Origin: Lachnospiraceae bacterium
GTDB lineage: Bacteria; Bacillota; Clostridia; Lachnospirales; Lachnospiraceae
Reading direction: 5' to 3'
Length of the DNA: 34,601 nucleotides
Assembly: GCA_021770785.1 (NCBI GenBank)
Contig: JAETQH010000071.1
Span: 1-34,601 of the forward strand
The position numbers and the translations under genes were made by a program. The notes beneath the pieces are model-generated. The model worked only from the letters and a program-made list of their open reading frames with translations, was not told the origin of the DNA and made no database searches. Within the stretch, counting starts at the first letter, position 1; each line of letters opens with the position of its first letter. Shown here one piece after another: positions 14,896 to 22,602 of the stretch.

Positions 14896-15038
14896 TGCGT
14901 CTTAGCGTCTGGCTCTTTGATAACAATCACATTCATTTTTCGTACATTGATTAGCGTTTCCTGTTTGCATTTCGGGCAATACAGCGGGAAATTTGGCGGA
15001 GCCAACAATCTGGCAATCAAAGGTTATCGGCTCTGCGT
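14883..15038. repeat. 18-bp direct repeat flanking the KTR remnant
   Basis: AGGTTATCGGCTCTGCGT occurs at 14883-14900 and at 15021-15038. It corresponds to the last codons of the KTR gene, TQSR and stop, read on the minus strand. The second copy has no KTR gene attached, which suggests a deletion between two KTR tails or a recombination joint beside the cargo genes. Confidence 0.65.
14886..14993 (-). pseudogene. Cysteine-rich KTR protein, C-terminal remnant
   Basis: The minus strand encodes NFPLYCPKCKQETLINVRKM, then NVIVIKEPDAKTQSR and TAA. I recognise this as the C-terminal half of the 'cysteine-rich KTR' zinc-ribbon proteins common on Tn916-like elements. The N-terminal CPxC half is missing; upstream sequence loses similarity at ~14994. 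An 18-base copy of its 3' end recurs at 15021-15038. Confidence 0.75.
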
Positions 15039-15073
15039 TGCCCTTTCTTGATCGCATAATTTTTTTTCTTTCA

Positions 15074-16381
15074 CTAGCGCAGGCTACTTACACCAATAAT
15101 AACCGCAGCTATACTGGCAATAATGTGACTCACTAAAACCGCAAACCAGATTCCATCCAATCCAAATCCAAAATAAGAAAGCAAATATGCCAAAGGCATA
15201 CGGACGATAATGTAATAAAAAATCATTAACAACATACTCTTGGATGGCTTTCCTAAGCCATTCATAAGACCCAAATGGCAGTTTGTAACAGTATTCAATA
15301 CATAGCCAATTCCTACAATAAGAAAATAGGTTCGTACAATAGCGGCTACATCAGAGCTTCTTACAAACAATCCGGATAACTGTTTAGAAAACATAACTAC
15401 CAGAATAGATAAGATAACCAACAATCCTCCCCCATACCTTAAAGCACATTTCAGATAATCCTTTGCCCTGTCAATACGTTTTGCTCCGGCACACTGCCCC
15501 ACAATGGTCGTCAATACCATATTCAACGCCATGGCGGGGTAAAATAGAATTGTCTCCAGTTTACCGGTAATGCCATAGGCGGCGATTGCATTAATACTAT
15601 ATAAACTGACAAGAGCGGTTAAAAAAGTAGTGCTTACAGCTGGAATGCTCTGCTGGATCACTGATGGAATTGCCTTCTGGATCAAAGGCAAAATATCAGA
15701 TCTTTCAAAGCAGGAAATACGGAACGCAAATAGTTTTTTTTGTTTCAAATAGACAATCATAAAAATGAGACAAATTCCTTGTGAGAGAAGTGTTGCAATA
15801 GCAGCTCCATGGAATCCGATAAGTTGAATAAAAATTGGATCAAGAATAGCGTTCAAAACCGTTGATACCAACATGGCAATCGCCTGAAACATGGAATCAC
15901 CAAAGCTTCGTAAAACTGCAGTAAAATACAAATATAGATATACTGCAAGGTAACCAACCACATAAATTGCTAAATATCCATATGCCATATCATAGGTTTC
16001 TGTTGGGGTGTTTAATGCTCTTAGGATCGCAGGCAGAGTGATTTCCAGCCCGGCAGTTACAAGCAGAGAAAAAATAACTGACACAATAAAGGACGTAGCA
16101 ACTAAACTTTCTACCCGCATTTTATCTCTCGCTCCGATTGCATGTGAAAGCAGAATGGAAATACCGTTTGTTGATCCCATAGCAACAGAGGTTAAGATCA
16201 GAACAATAGAGGTCGAATTAGTAAGTGCCGCATATGCTGTCTCACCCAATAAATTACCAATCCAAAGACTATCAACAAGGTTATACATCATGTTCAAAAA
16301 CATAGCCGCAATCATAGGCATAGACATAGCAAATAAGCAACGTTTAGTGTTTCCACCGATAAAATCAACATTATTTGACAT
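15074..16381 (-). CDS. MATE-family multidrug efflux transporter
   Basis: ATG 16381 (MSNNVDFIGGNTKRCLFAMS) with AAAGGAGGAG upstream gives 435 residues with ~12 predicted membrane helices in two similar halves, as in MATE transporters. Typical segments include MIAAMFLNMMYNLVDSLWIG near the N-terminus. These proteins export cationic drugs using Na+ or H+ gradients; the substrate cannot be told from sequence. A perfect 19-base palindrome lies 18 bases before the ATG and matches sites near the TetR gene upstream, so TetR repression is likely. Confidence 0.9.
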   Translation of the reverse strand: MSNNVDFIGGNTKRCLFAMSMPMIAAMFLNMMYNLVDSLWIGNLLGETAYAALTNSTSIVLILTSVAMGSTNGISILLSHAIGARDKMRVESLVATSFIVSVIFSLLVTAGLEITLPAILRALNTPTETYDMAYGYLAIYVVGYLAVYLYLYFTAVLRSFGDSMFQAIAMLVSTVLNAILDPIFIQLIGFHGAAIATLLSQGICLIFMIVYLKQKKLFAFRISCFERSDILPLIQKAIPSVIQQSIPAVSTTFLTALVSLYSINAIAAYGITGKLETILFYPAMALNMVLTTIVGQCAGAKRIDRAKDYLKCALRYGGGLLVILSILVVMFSKQLSGLFVRSSDVAAIVRTYFLIVGIGYVLNTVTNCHLGLMNGLGKPSKSMLLMIFYYIIVRMPLAYLLSYFGFGLDGIWFAVLVSHIIASIAAVIIGVSSLR

Positions 16382-16398
16382 ATTTACTCCTCCTTTTA

Positions 16399-16417
16399 AT
16401 GAATGAATTTCATTCAT
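16399..16417. promoter_or_regulatory. TetR operator 1 (MATE gene)
   Basis: ATGAATGAATTTCATTCAT is a perfect 19-base palindrome around a central T. It lies between the TetR gene and the MATE start. Confidence 0.7.
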
Positions 16418-16508
16418 ATAAATAAAATTTTTTTGACCACACGAATGGTGGCCTATTAAGTAAAGATTATTCAAATATTATTTTTTTCTGCTTTAGCAAG
16501 GAAACATT

Positions 16509-17066
16509 TCAAAGTCTCAAAGCATAAAGCAAAAAAGTACGAAGCCTCTTTCCCTGTTCTTCCGCATCAGCACTATTGCCCAACAAAATTCCAAGCTGTC
16601 CGTAAACACAAAAATATGCGGCAGCTTCTATATCGTCAATATGGATTTCTCCGTTAGCCTGCGCAGTCTCAAGTAGCTTAGTTACAACAGGCACCAGTTT
16701 TTCACAAACTTTTAATGATAGCTGATCGTGAAATTTTGGGTTTTCCACTCCATGGAATAGCTGGTAATAGGCATCATCGTCAGTTTCAACAGTGGCAGGC
16801 AGCCCTTCAAGAATCTGTTTGAGCGTCATATCTTTCTTAACCGTAGCAGAAAGAGCCTGCACCTGCATTGTCGCATACTGATCCACCACTTCATCAAAAA
16901 GAACTTCCTTTGATGGGAAATACCGATAACATAAGCCTTGTGCAACTCCGATTGCTTTTGCAATATCAGAGATAGATGTTTTCTCATATCCTTTTTCTTG
17001 AAATAACCGCATGGCTGTTTCAAGAATTTCTTGCTTTCGCTCCTGTGGGTCTTTCGTAATACGCAT
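16509..17066 (-). CDS. TetR-family repressor
   Basis: The 185-residue product has a TetR N-terminal helix-turn-helix (ILETAMRLFQEKGYEKTSIS, then IAKAIGVAQGLCYRYFPSKE). A helical ligand-binding domain follows. AGGAGG lies before ATG 17066. It sits between a methyltransferase and a MATE gene on the same strand, and all three genes are preceded by the same 19-base operator type. It should therefore repress itself and both neighbours and release on binding a drug. Confidence 0.9.
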   Translation of the reverse strand: MRITKDPQERKQEILETAMRLFQEKGYEKTSISDIAKAIGVAQGLCYRYFPSKEVLFDEVVDQYATMQVQALSATVKKDMTLKQILEGLPATVETDDDAYYQLFHGVENPKFHDQLSLKVCEKLVPVVTKLLETAQANGEIHIDDIEAAAYFCVYGQLGILLGNSADAEEQGKRLRTFLLYALRL

Positions 17067-17113
17067 GATTTCGCCTCCTCCTAATAAAATAGCATTTCAG
17101 ATAAAAAAAGTCA

Positions 17114-17132
17114 ATGAGTGAATATCAATCAT
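17114..17132. promoter_or_regulatory. TetR operator 2 (tetR gene)
   Basis: ATGAGTGAATATCAATCAT matches the operator at 16399 in length and central T, with seven of nine arm positions paired. It lies just upstream of the TetR gene and partly at the end of the methyltransferase gene. Confidence 0.6.
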
Positions 17133-17750
17133 TCAAAGGTCAGATTTTTCTCCCCAGGCAATACAAGCGGTTTTTCCTGCCTGCTCCCACTGGACATTTA
17201 TGAAATACTTCTCAAACATAAAACGAATTTCCTGTTCGGAATAGATTTTCACATCACCTTCGTTACTGCGTTTCATGTAAAAATTCATAATTGTCCGTCC
17301 AATAAAAGGTTGCCAGCAATCGCCCATTAAAAAGAGCCCACCTGTTTTCAAAACCCGCTTTACCTCTGCCAGTACATTTTCCGGGGCAGGATAATGGTGG
17401 AATGAATCGTTGCAATATACAACATCAAATGTTCCATCCTGAAAGGGTAAATGCTCACTGTCTCCTAAAAGTAACTTTGCACGGTCATTTAATTTTCCTT
17501 TAGCAATTTCCAACATTTTTTCTGATAGGTCAATCCCAGTCAATGATTTTTGAGCATCCTGCTCTAAAATCATTTTTATCATTTCCCCTGTGCCACATCC
17601 TAAATCCAACGCTGAGTGATAGGAAATATCTGATAGTTTTTCCAATAGGATTGGGTACAAAGACCGGGCGTGTTGCCCTCTCATGTCCTGGTCATAAGTT
17701 ACCGCCTGTTGATTAAAGGCTTTTTTCGATTTTTGCTTTTCATTCGCCAT
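17133..17750 (-). CDS. Class I SAM-dependent methyltransferase
   Basis: The 205-residue product has motif I LDLGCGTGE (~47-55), an acidic end to beta-2 (GIDLSEKMLEIA), and LPFQDGTFDVVYCNDSFHHY. These fit UbiE/type-11 small-molecule methyltransferases. AGGAG precedes ATG 17750. It shares the predicted TetR operators with TetR and the MATE pump, so it may modify the same toxic compound that the pump exports; this is inference. Confidence 0.85.
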   Translation of the reverse strand: MANEKQKSKKAFNQQAVTYDQDMRGQHARSLYPILLEKLSDISYHSALDLGCGTGEMIKMILEQDAQKSLTGIDLSEKMLEIAKGKLNDRAKLLLGDSEHLPFQDGTFDVVYCNDSFHHYPAPENVLAEVKRVLKTGGLFLMGDCWQPFIGRTIMNFYMKRSNEGDVKIYSEQEIRFMFEKYFINVQWEQAGKTACIAWGEKSDL

Positions 17751-17802
17751 GATATAACTTCTCCTTTCGGTAAGATCATAGCACTATATTTTGAAAAAGT
17801 CA

Positions 17803-17821
17803 ATGAATAATATTCATTCAT
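17803..17821. promoter_or_regulatory. TetR operator 3 (methyltransferase gene)
   Basis: ATGAATAATATTCATTCAT has seven of nine arm positions paired and matches the other two sites. It lies ~50 bases before the methyltransferase ATG. Confidence 0.6.
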
Positions 17822-17859
17822 TTTTACTGTTAAAAAAATATTTAACATAAAGGACTGCT

Positions 17860-17994
17860 CTATCTCACAAACCTATACCTATTCCCTGCTACCGTTTCTA
17901 TATACCCATCACCGTTCTTACATCTGAACTGGCTAATCATACTCGCCACCGCTGCTCCACAATGCTCTGGATTCGCTTTCCAGACCGTTTATAT
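17860..17994 (-). pseudogene. Winged-helix (OmpR type) fragment
   Basis: The minus strand encodes TVWKANPEHCGAAVASMISQ, then FRCKNGDGYIETVAGNRYRFVR and stop. This is close to the C-terminus of the intact gene at 23372-23779 (VWKADPEHCGAAVANVISQ). A TAA at 17989-17991 replaces the codons before TVW, and the N-terminal half is absent. It is a dead relative of the orphan winged-helix family in this window. Confidence 0.75.
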
Positions 17995-18007
17995 ATATGG
18001 TAAAATT

Positions 18008-18039
18008 CCCCGGAACAGTTCTTTTCACTACTCCGAGGG
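18008..18039 (-). terminator. Terminator after winged-helix gene A1
   Basis: CCCCGGAA (18008-18015) pairs with TTCCGAGGG-type sequence at 18032-18039, with a T-rich end on the minus strand. It directly follows the winged-helix stop. Confidence 0.6.
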
Positions 18040-18045
18040 ATTTTT

Positions 18046-18363
18046 CTATACCACAAACTTATACCCTCTCCCGATAACGGTCTGGATCATATCCGAGTTC
18101 TTCAGTTTCTTTCTAAGCTGGCAAATCACGTTATAGACCACATGCTCGCAGCCAATCACACTCTCCTTCCAAACAGCACCGTAAATCTGTTCAGGAGAAA
18201 GCACCCAACCGGAATACTGTGTTAATAGACAGAGAACATCAAATTCCTTTGGGTAGAGATCAATTTCCTCTCCAGCCAATGTGACCGTACAGCACTGGGG
18301 ATCAATGGTAAGATTACCTCGCTGAATGACGGGTTGCCGTTCTATATTCATTTGTATTGGCAT
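18046..18363 (-). CDS. Orphan OmpR-type winged-helix regulator, copy A1
   Basis: The 105-residue protein has only a PhoB/OmpR effector domain and no receiver. It shows the usual sequence LYPKEFDVLCLLTQYSGWVL, then EQIYGAVWKES, VVYNVICQLRKKL, and the wing TVIGRGYKFVV. GGAGGG precedes the ATG. It follows the ABC-2 permease by 24 bases and ends in its own terminator, so it is probably the last gene of the ABC operon. Copy A2 at 20848-21165 differs at 15 of 105 residues by hand alignment. Without a phosphorylation domain, activity may be set by dose. Confidence 0.85.
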   Translation of the reverse strand: MPIQMNIERQPVIQRGNLTIDPQCCTVTLAGEEIDLYPKEFDVLCLLTQYSGWVLSPEQIYGAVWKESVIGCEHVVYNVICQLRKKLKNSDMIQTVIGRGYKFVV

Positions 18364-18387
18364 TGATGCCCTCCTTCTACTAATTTC

Positions 18388-19131
18388 CTATTCCCATTTA
18401 AAGAACCGAATTGCAATTCCTCCACAAACAATCATGAACGCCAGCATAATCACAATCGGCATCCACACCAACTCTATCGACAATCCTAATGATGATGCTT
18501 TTAGTAGCTTTATCCCATGTGTCAGAGGCAAAATATCCGCCACCTTCTGTAATGCTGAAGGCATCACTTCGTAAGGCAGAGTTGCTCCTGAGAAAATCAG
18601 CATAGGAAAATACAGGATACTGGCCACCACACTAGCCGTTTTCGTATCAGGCGCAAGGCCGCCCACCATAAGGCCAATACTGAACATCGACAGCATAACC
18701 AAAATGTATGTGATTAGGAATATTCCGAAGGAACCACTGAACCTGCATCCAAAAAATAAAAATAACGTTCCAAAAACCAATACCAGGGACAGCAGGGAAT
18801 AGATCGCATATATGGCTACCCACACCGCCAGCAAAAATGCAGGGCTTGTCGGCGTCACTTTATACCTTTTCAATATCTTCTTCTGCCGATAATCAGAAAT
18901 CAACAGCGGCAAGCCCATGACTCCCCCCGCACAGATTGCAATGGTAGATAATGCTCCAAAGGACTGTTCCAGAAAAGAATACTCTACTCCGGGAGCCGCT
19001 GCCTTATTTCCGTAGATGACTCCTAAAATAGCTGCAATCACTACCGGCATACAAAGGGCAAAAATAACCATATCCATCCCCCGGAAGGATAGCTTCAATT
19101 CCGTTTTTAGCATCATGAAAAACTTATTCAT
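18388..19131 (-). CDS. ABC-2 type transporter permease
   Basis: ATG 19131 (MNKFFMMLKTELKLSFRGMD) overlaps the ATPase stop by 8 bases and gives 247 residues with six predicted membrane helices. Typical ABC-2 features include SGATLPYEVMP and LADILPLTHG-like sequence (VADILPLTHGIKLLKA) near the C-terminus. It should pair with the ATPase at 19124-19852 to export a drug, lipid or peptide. Its last bases (AATGGGAATAG) also occur after the MATE gene at 21200, as part of the duplicated cassette. Confidence 0.9.
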   Translation of the reverse strand: MNKFFMMLKTELKLSFRGMDMVIFALCMPVVIAAILGVIYGNKAAAPGVEYSFLEQSFGALSTIAICAGGVMGLPLLISDYRQKKILKRYKVTPTSPAFLLAVWVAIYAIYSLLSLVLVFGTLFLFFGCRFSGSFGIFLITYILVMLSMFSIGLMVGGLAPDTKTASVVASILYFPMLIFSGATLPYEVMPSALQKVADILPLTHGIKLLKASSLGLSIELVWMPIVIMLAFMIVCGGIAIRFFKWE

Positions 19132-19852
19132 TGTCCGTTTCCTCCTCTCCGGTAAACCACAAATAGGCATCTTCCAGCTTTTCATAGGGACTTAAATCTA
19201 CTGCTTCCTGCACCGTTCCTTCAAACACAAATCCGCCGTCCTTTAAAATGCCGATCCGGTCACAGAGAATTTCCACCTCATCCATAAAATGTGAGGAAAG
19301 GAAAATCGTCAATCCCTGCTCCTTTAATTCCTGCAGACTTTTCCAGACACTCCTCCTCGCTTTTGTGTCAAGTCCTGTCGTCAGTTCATCCAAAAAGACT
19401 ACCCTGGGATTAGGAATGAGGGCCAGGACAATAAAAAGTTTCTGTTTCTGACCGCCAGACAATTCGCTGACCAAAGCGTCCATTTTGTCTGTCAGCCCAA
19501 ATTTCTGAAGCAATTTTTCATAGGCAACTGGATGCTTATAAAGGCATGTTGTTTCTTCGCACAATTCCTTTACCTTAATTTTGTCCGGGTAATTGGCCTC
19601 CTGAAATTGTACCCCGACCTGTTCAAAAAGCCGCTTTCTGTCCTTCCACGGATCTAATCCCAAAATTCGTGCAGAACCAGAATCCGCTGTCCTTGTCCCA
19701 AGAACACATTCTATTGTGGTACTCTTGCCCGCACCATTTGCACCAAGCAGGCCGAATACTTCGCCTGCCGTAACTGAGAAGCTGAGATTCTCAATTACCT
19801 TTCTTCCGTCATAAGATTTACTCAGCCCGGAAATTTGGATTGTCTCTTCCAT
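19124..19852 (-). CDS. ABC transporter ATP-binding protein
   Basis: The 242-residue product has Walker A GANGAGKST, signature LSGGQKQK and Walker B VVFLDELTTGLD. The Walker B region has DEL where DEP is usual, a mild oddity. It is of the ABC-2 drug-export type (GLSKSYDGRKVIENLSF at the start). Upstream lies a MerR-type operator and promoter shared with the merR gene, so the divergent-in-function regulator at 19929-20681 likely controls it. Confidence 0.9.
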   Translation of the reverse strand: MEETIQISGLSKSYDGRKVIENLSFSVTAGEVFGLLGANGAGKSTTIECVLGTRTADSGSARILGLDPWKDRKRLFEQVGVQFQEANYPDKIKVKELCEETTCLYKHPVAYEKLLQKFGLTDKMDALVSELSGGQKQKLFIVLALIPNPRVVFLDELTTGLDTKARRSVWKSLQELKEQGLTIFLSSHFMDEVEILCDRIGILKDGGFVFEGTVQEAVDLSPYEKLEDAYLWFTGEEETDNE

Positions 19853-19901
19853 ACTTTTCAGTACCTCCTTTATTTGAAGTACGTCAAGATTAACACTTTT
19901 T

Positions 19902-19930
19902 CAAAGTATGGTGGTAAACTGTAGGGTTTT
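19902..19930 (-). promoter_or_regulatory. MerR operator/promoter for the ABC operon
   Basis: The plus strand from 19902 reads CAAAGTATGGTGGTAAACTG then TAGGGTTTT. On the minus strand TTTACC is followed 19 bases later by TTAATC, the long spacer typical of MerR-controlled promoters. About 25 of 29 bases match the site at 20717-20745. It overlaps the merR stop. Confidence 0.65.
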
Positions 19931-20681
19931 ATTCCATCATTTTTTTCATCTTTTCAATCTGCCCTGCCACAAAATATGCATTTTCCTTTGCGGCATTTAA
20001 CGAAGTAAGCAGCTTATCGCAGGCTGTAACGATATCATCATCTTCTGCTGGTGTATCTATCGCATCTCGGACATTAGTATCTGGATCATCAGAGAGCGCC
20101 CGCAGCATCCGTAGAATCGCAGAAAGGGAATAATTTGCACAGCGCAAAGAACGGATAATTTTTAACCGTTGCAAGTCCTTAGCAGTATACATCCGATAGC
20201 CATTCTGTTTCCTCTTTATCGTAAACAAACCATTCAGTTCCCAATTCCTCAGGGTGTCTATCGTTACATGAAGGAAATCCGCTGCCTCTTGTCTTGTATA
20301 AGCAATTTGCATATCAAGACTTGCAGCATTCATTCCAGAAAAGATACTCCGGGTGATCCTGATTGCTTCTTCTGCATTTTCCTTTTCTGTATCTACCAGC
20401 TCTATGTATTGCCGGGTTAATTCTGCCGCTGTTTCATAATCGCCGGTCGCAGAAACCTTAATAATATCAACCGCCAGCTTACGAAGTCCGTTCTGGAGAA
20501 CTTCCACCTGCAGGGCTGCCCGTGCTAATTTGAACTGCTCAATATGCAGATCCGTGAATACCCGGTAGCCGTTACCAAGTCGCTCCGGTTTTGGTATCAA
20601 TTCACACTTTTCATATAACCGGACCGTGTTCACATGTATTCCTATCATCTTTGCTATGTCTGCTGTTTTGTATGTATTCAT
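19929..20681 (-). CDS. MerR-family regulator with two helix-turn-helix domains
   Basis: The 250-residue protein has one MerR domain at ~1-70 (TADIAKMIGIHVNTVRLYEK) and a second at ~127-200 (YTRQEAADFLHVTIDTLRNW, then GYRMYTAKDLQRLKIIRSLR). Each has the RLYEK/RNWE and NGYR features. The C-terminal ~50 residues are an acidic and helical end. Most MerR proteins have one HTH and dimerise, so a tandem form may bind as a single chain. It has its own operator upstream and one before the ABC operon, both in the same strand orientation. Confidence 0.85.
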   Translation of the reverse strand: MNTYKTADIAKMIGIHVNTVRLYEKCELIPKPERLGNGYRVFTDLHIEQFKLARAALQVEVLQNGLRKLAVDIIKVSATGDYETAAELTRQYIELVDTEKENAEEAIRITRSIFSGMNAASLDMQIAYTRQEAADFLHVTIDTLRNWELNGLFTIKRKQNGYRMYTAKDLQRLKIIRSLRCANYSLSAILRMLRALSDDPDTNVRDAIDTPAEDDDIVTACDKLLTSLNAAKENAYFVAGQIEKMKKMME

Positions 20682-20716
20682 CTTTTTGCACCTCCGCCTA
20701 CATTATGGCATAATTT

Positions 20717-20745
20717 CAAACTCTGGTGGCAAAGTGTAGGGTTTT
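20717..20745 (-). promoter_or_regulatory. MerR operator/promoter for merR itself
   Basis: The plus strand from 20717 reads CAAACTCTGGTGGCAAAGTG then TAGGGTTTT. On the minus strand TTTGCC is followed after 20 bases by CATAAT. The outer ACTCT/AGGGT arms form an imperfect dyad. The close match with 19902-19930 supports shared control. Confidence 0.65.
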
Positions 20746-20803
20746 TAGTTTACCGTATAATACACTGGATGGCAAGTTATATAGATGTAGTTGAAGCATA
20801 AAA

Positions 20804-20842
20804 CGCCCCAGAGCAACATTTTACAATTACTGCTCCAGGACG
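20804..20842 (-). terminator. Terminator after winged-helix gene A2
   Basis: On the minus strand CGTCCTGGAGCA pairs with TGCTCTGGGGCG and TTTT follows. It lies six bases after the winged-helix stop. Confidence 0.7.
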
Positions 20843-20847
20843 TTCTT

Positions 20848-21165
20848 CTACCCCACAAATTTATATCCTCTCCCGATAACCGTCTGGATCAAATCTGGAT
20901 TCTTCAGTTTCCTTCTAAGCTGGCAAATCACGTTATAGACCACACGCTCACATCCAACCGCATCTTCTTGCCACACAGTCTTATAAATCTGTTCAGGAGA
21001 AAGCACCCAACCGGGATACTGTGTCAATAGGCAGAGGACATCGAATTCTTTAGGATACAGACTAATTTCCTCTCCGGCCAATAGAACCGTACAGCACTGT
21101 GGATCAATAGTAAGATTCCCTCGCTGGATAACGGGCTGCCGTTCTATATTCATTTGTATTGACAT
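20848..21165 (-). CDS. Orphan OmpR-type winged-helix regulator, copy A2
   Basis: The 105-residue product is a lone OmpR effector domain: LYPKEFDVLCLLTQYPGWVL, EQIYKTVWQED, VVYNVICQLRRKL, and TVIGRGYKFVG. It is 90/105 identical to copy A1 by hand alignment. It lies 34 bases after the stop of the second MATE gene, with GGAGGG before the ATG and its own terminator after the stop. The pair with MATE mirrors the A1-ABC pair. Confidence 0.85.
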   Translation of the reverse strand: MSIQMNIERQPVIQRGNLTIDPQCCTVLLAGEEISLYPKEFDVLCLLTQYPGWVLSPEQIYKTVWQEDAVGCERVVYNVICQLRRKLKNPDLIQTVIGRGYKFVG

Positions 21166-21201
21166 TGATACCCTCCTTCTACTAATTTCCTATTCCCATT
21201 T
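20848..21201 (-). repeat. Duplicated winged-helix cassette (second copy at 18046-18399)
   Basis: The coding regions of copies A1 and A2, and ~38 bases upstream, are closely similar. The upstream block reads TAGAAGGAGGGTATCAATG on the minus strand and begins with AATGGGAATAGGAAATTAG. In copy A1 AATGGGAATAG is the 3' end of the ABC permease gene. In copy A2 the same bases sit just after the MATE stop and are not coding. Confidence 0.75.
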
Positions 21202-22576
21202 AGAAATTCTTCTGTTCCACAGAAATTATTTTTTCCGCAGATAATTCCTTATGGAGGTGTAATGCCATAAAAATGGTAATTACTGCAGAAATCACATCCG
21301 CAATCGGCTGTGCATAAAGAATTCCATTGAGTCCCCAAAGCACCGGAAGAATCAGAATAACTGGTACAAAGCAGATCCCCTGCCTACAAGCTCCAAGAAT
21401 AAAGCCTGCTGTACCTTTGCCAAGTGCAAGGAACAAAGAAGAATATACCGTATAAAATCCAAACAGCATGAATGAAAAACCATTCGCTATGAGTGATTTT
21501 TGACCGACAGAAATCATCTCTGCATTGCCGTCTGTAAACTGGGAAATAATTTGTGTGGAAAATACGGCCATCAGCAATCCTACAATTACACAGAAAATCG
21601 TTGACCACAGGATTGATGTTTTAATCGCCTCCTGCAATCGGTCAAATTTCTTAGCCCCATAGCTAAATCCTGCAATCGGCTGGAATCCTTTTAAGAAGCC
21701 AAATACCACCAATGTTCCCATTGATGCAACTCTGGTAACGGCCCCCATTCCGGCAATAACAGCATCCCCATACCCATTCGCTGCACGATTAATCAATGCA
21801 ATGGAAAGGCTGGTAAGAAGCTGAAATGTCAGAGTTGGGACACCGATTTTCAATATCTCTGCCATCATTTGTTTTGTAGGTACGAACTCTCTCACGCTGA
21901 AAGTAAATACACTCTTTTTCCGTAATGCATAGGTCAAATAGACAAGTGTAGAAACAAACTGCGAAATAGCTGTAGCAATAGCGGCTCCGGCAACTCCCAT
22001 TTCAAACACATAGATAAAGATCGGATCTAGGGCTATGTTCAATATAGCTCCCAATAACAAAGCACACATAGTGGTTTTCGCTGCGCCTTCACTTGTGACA
22101 ATATTATTCATAGTCACATTGAATACATTAAAAATACATGAAACCACATAAATCCTAGCATATGTCAATGCATAAGGCATGATTGTATCTGTTGCTCCTA
22201 ATAGAGTTAAAATTGGTTTTAGGAAGATAGTAGCAAGAATAATGATAATTGCCCCAACTAAAACACTGCTATACAGCGCTGTACTTGCGACCTTATTCGC
22301 AGTATCTTTGTCTCCACGTCCTAGCAGCCTTGAAAGATAAGATGCTGCTCCATTACCAAACATCAGACCTAACCCTACAACCACTTGCCCCAATGGAAAT
22401 ACAATCGAAATTGCACCCATTTGACTTTCTCCCAGTCCTCCTACAAAGTAGGCATCCACCAGATTATACAGGGCGTTTATCAACATTCCAATCATAATCG
22501 GGATGCCAAGTGCCATAAGCGCTTTCGGAATAGGTGCGTTTCCCAAAAGCTCCATTTTGTTGTTACTTTCTTTCAT
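21200..22576 (-). CDS. MATE-family multidrug efflux transporter (second)
   Basis: The 458-residue product has ~12 membrane helices, with MIGMLINALYNLVDAYFVGG near the N-terminus, typical of the DinF/NorM-like MATE branch. It differs clearly from the MATE at 15074-16381. AGGAG lies before ATG 22576. It is divergent from a PadR regulator, and four palindromic sites fill the gap between them. The stop overlaps the duplicated winged-helix cassette by one or two bases. Confidence 0.9.
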   Translation of the reverse strand: MKESNNKMELLGNAPIPKALMALGIPIMIGMLINALYNLVDAYFVGGLGESQMGAISIVFPLGQVVVGLGLMFGNGAASYLSRLLGRGDKDTANKVASTALYSSVLVGAIIIILATIFLKPILTLLGATDTIMPYALTYARIYVVSCIFNVFNVTMNNIVTSEGAAKTTMCALLLGAILNIALDPIFIYVFEMGVAGAAIATAISQFVSTLVYLTYALRKKSVFTFSVREFVPTKQMMAEILKIGVPTLTFQLLTSLSIALINRAANGYGDAVIAGMGAVTRVASMGTLVVFGFLKGFQPIAGFSYGAKKFDRLQEAIKTSILWSTIFCVIVGLLMAVFSTQIISQFTDGNAEMISVGQKSLIANGFSFMLFGFYTVYSSLFLALGKGTAGFILGACRQGICFVPVILILPVLWGLNGILYAQPIADVISAVITIFMALHLHKELSAEKIISVEQKNF

Positions 22577-22602
22577 TGTAAATACTCCTTTCGTACTTTT
22601 AG

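Noticed and set aside
14883..15038. att site of an integrative element
   Set aside because: The repeat equals the 3' end of a KTR gene and no integrase lies nearby, so a gene-tail duplication explains it better.
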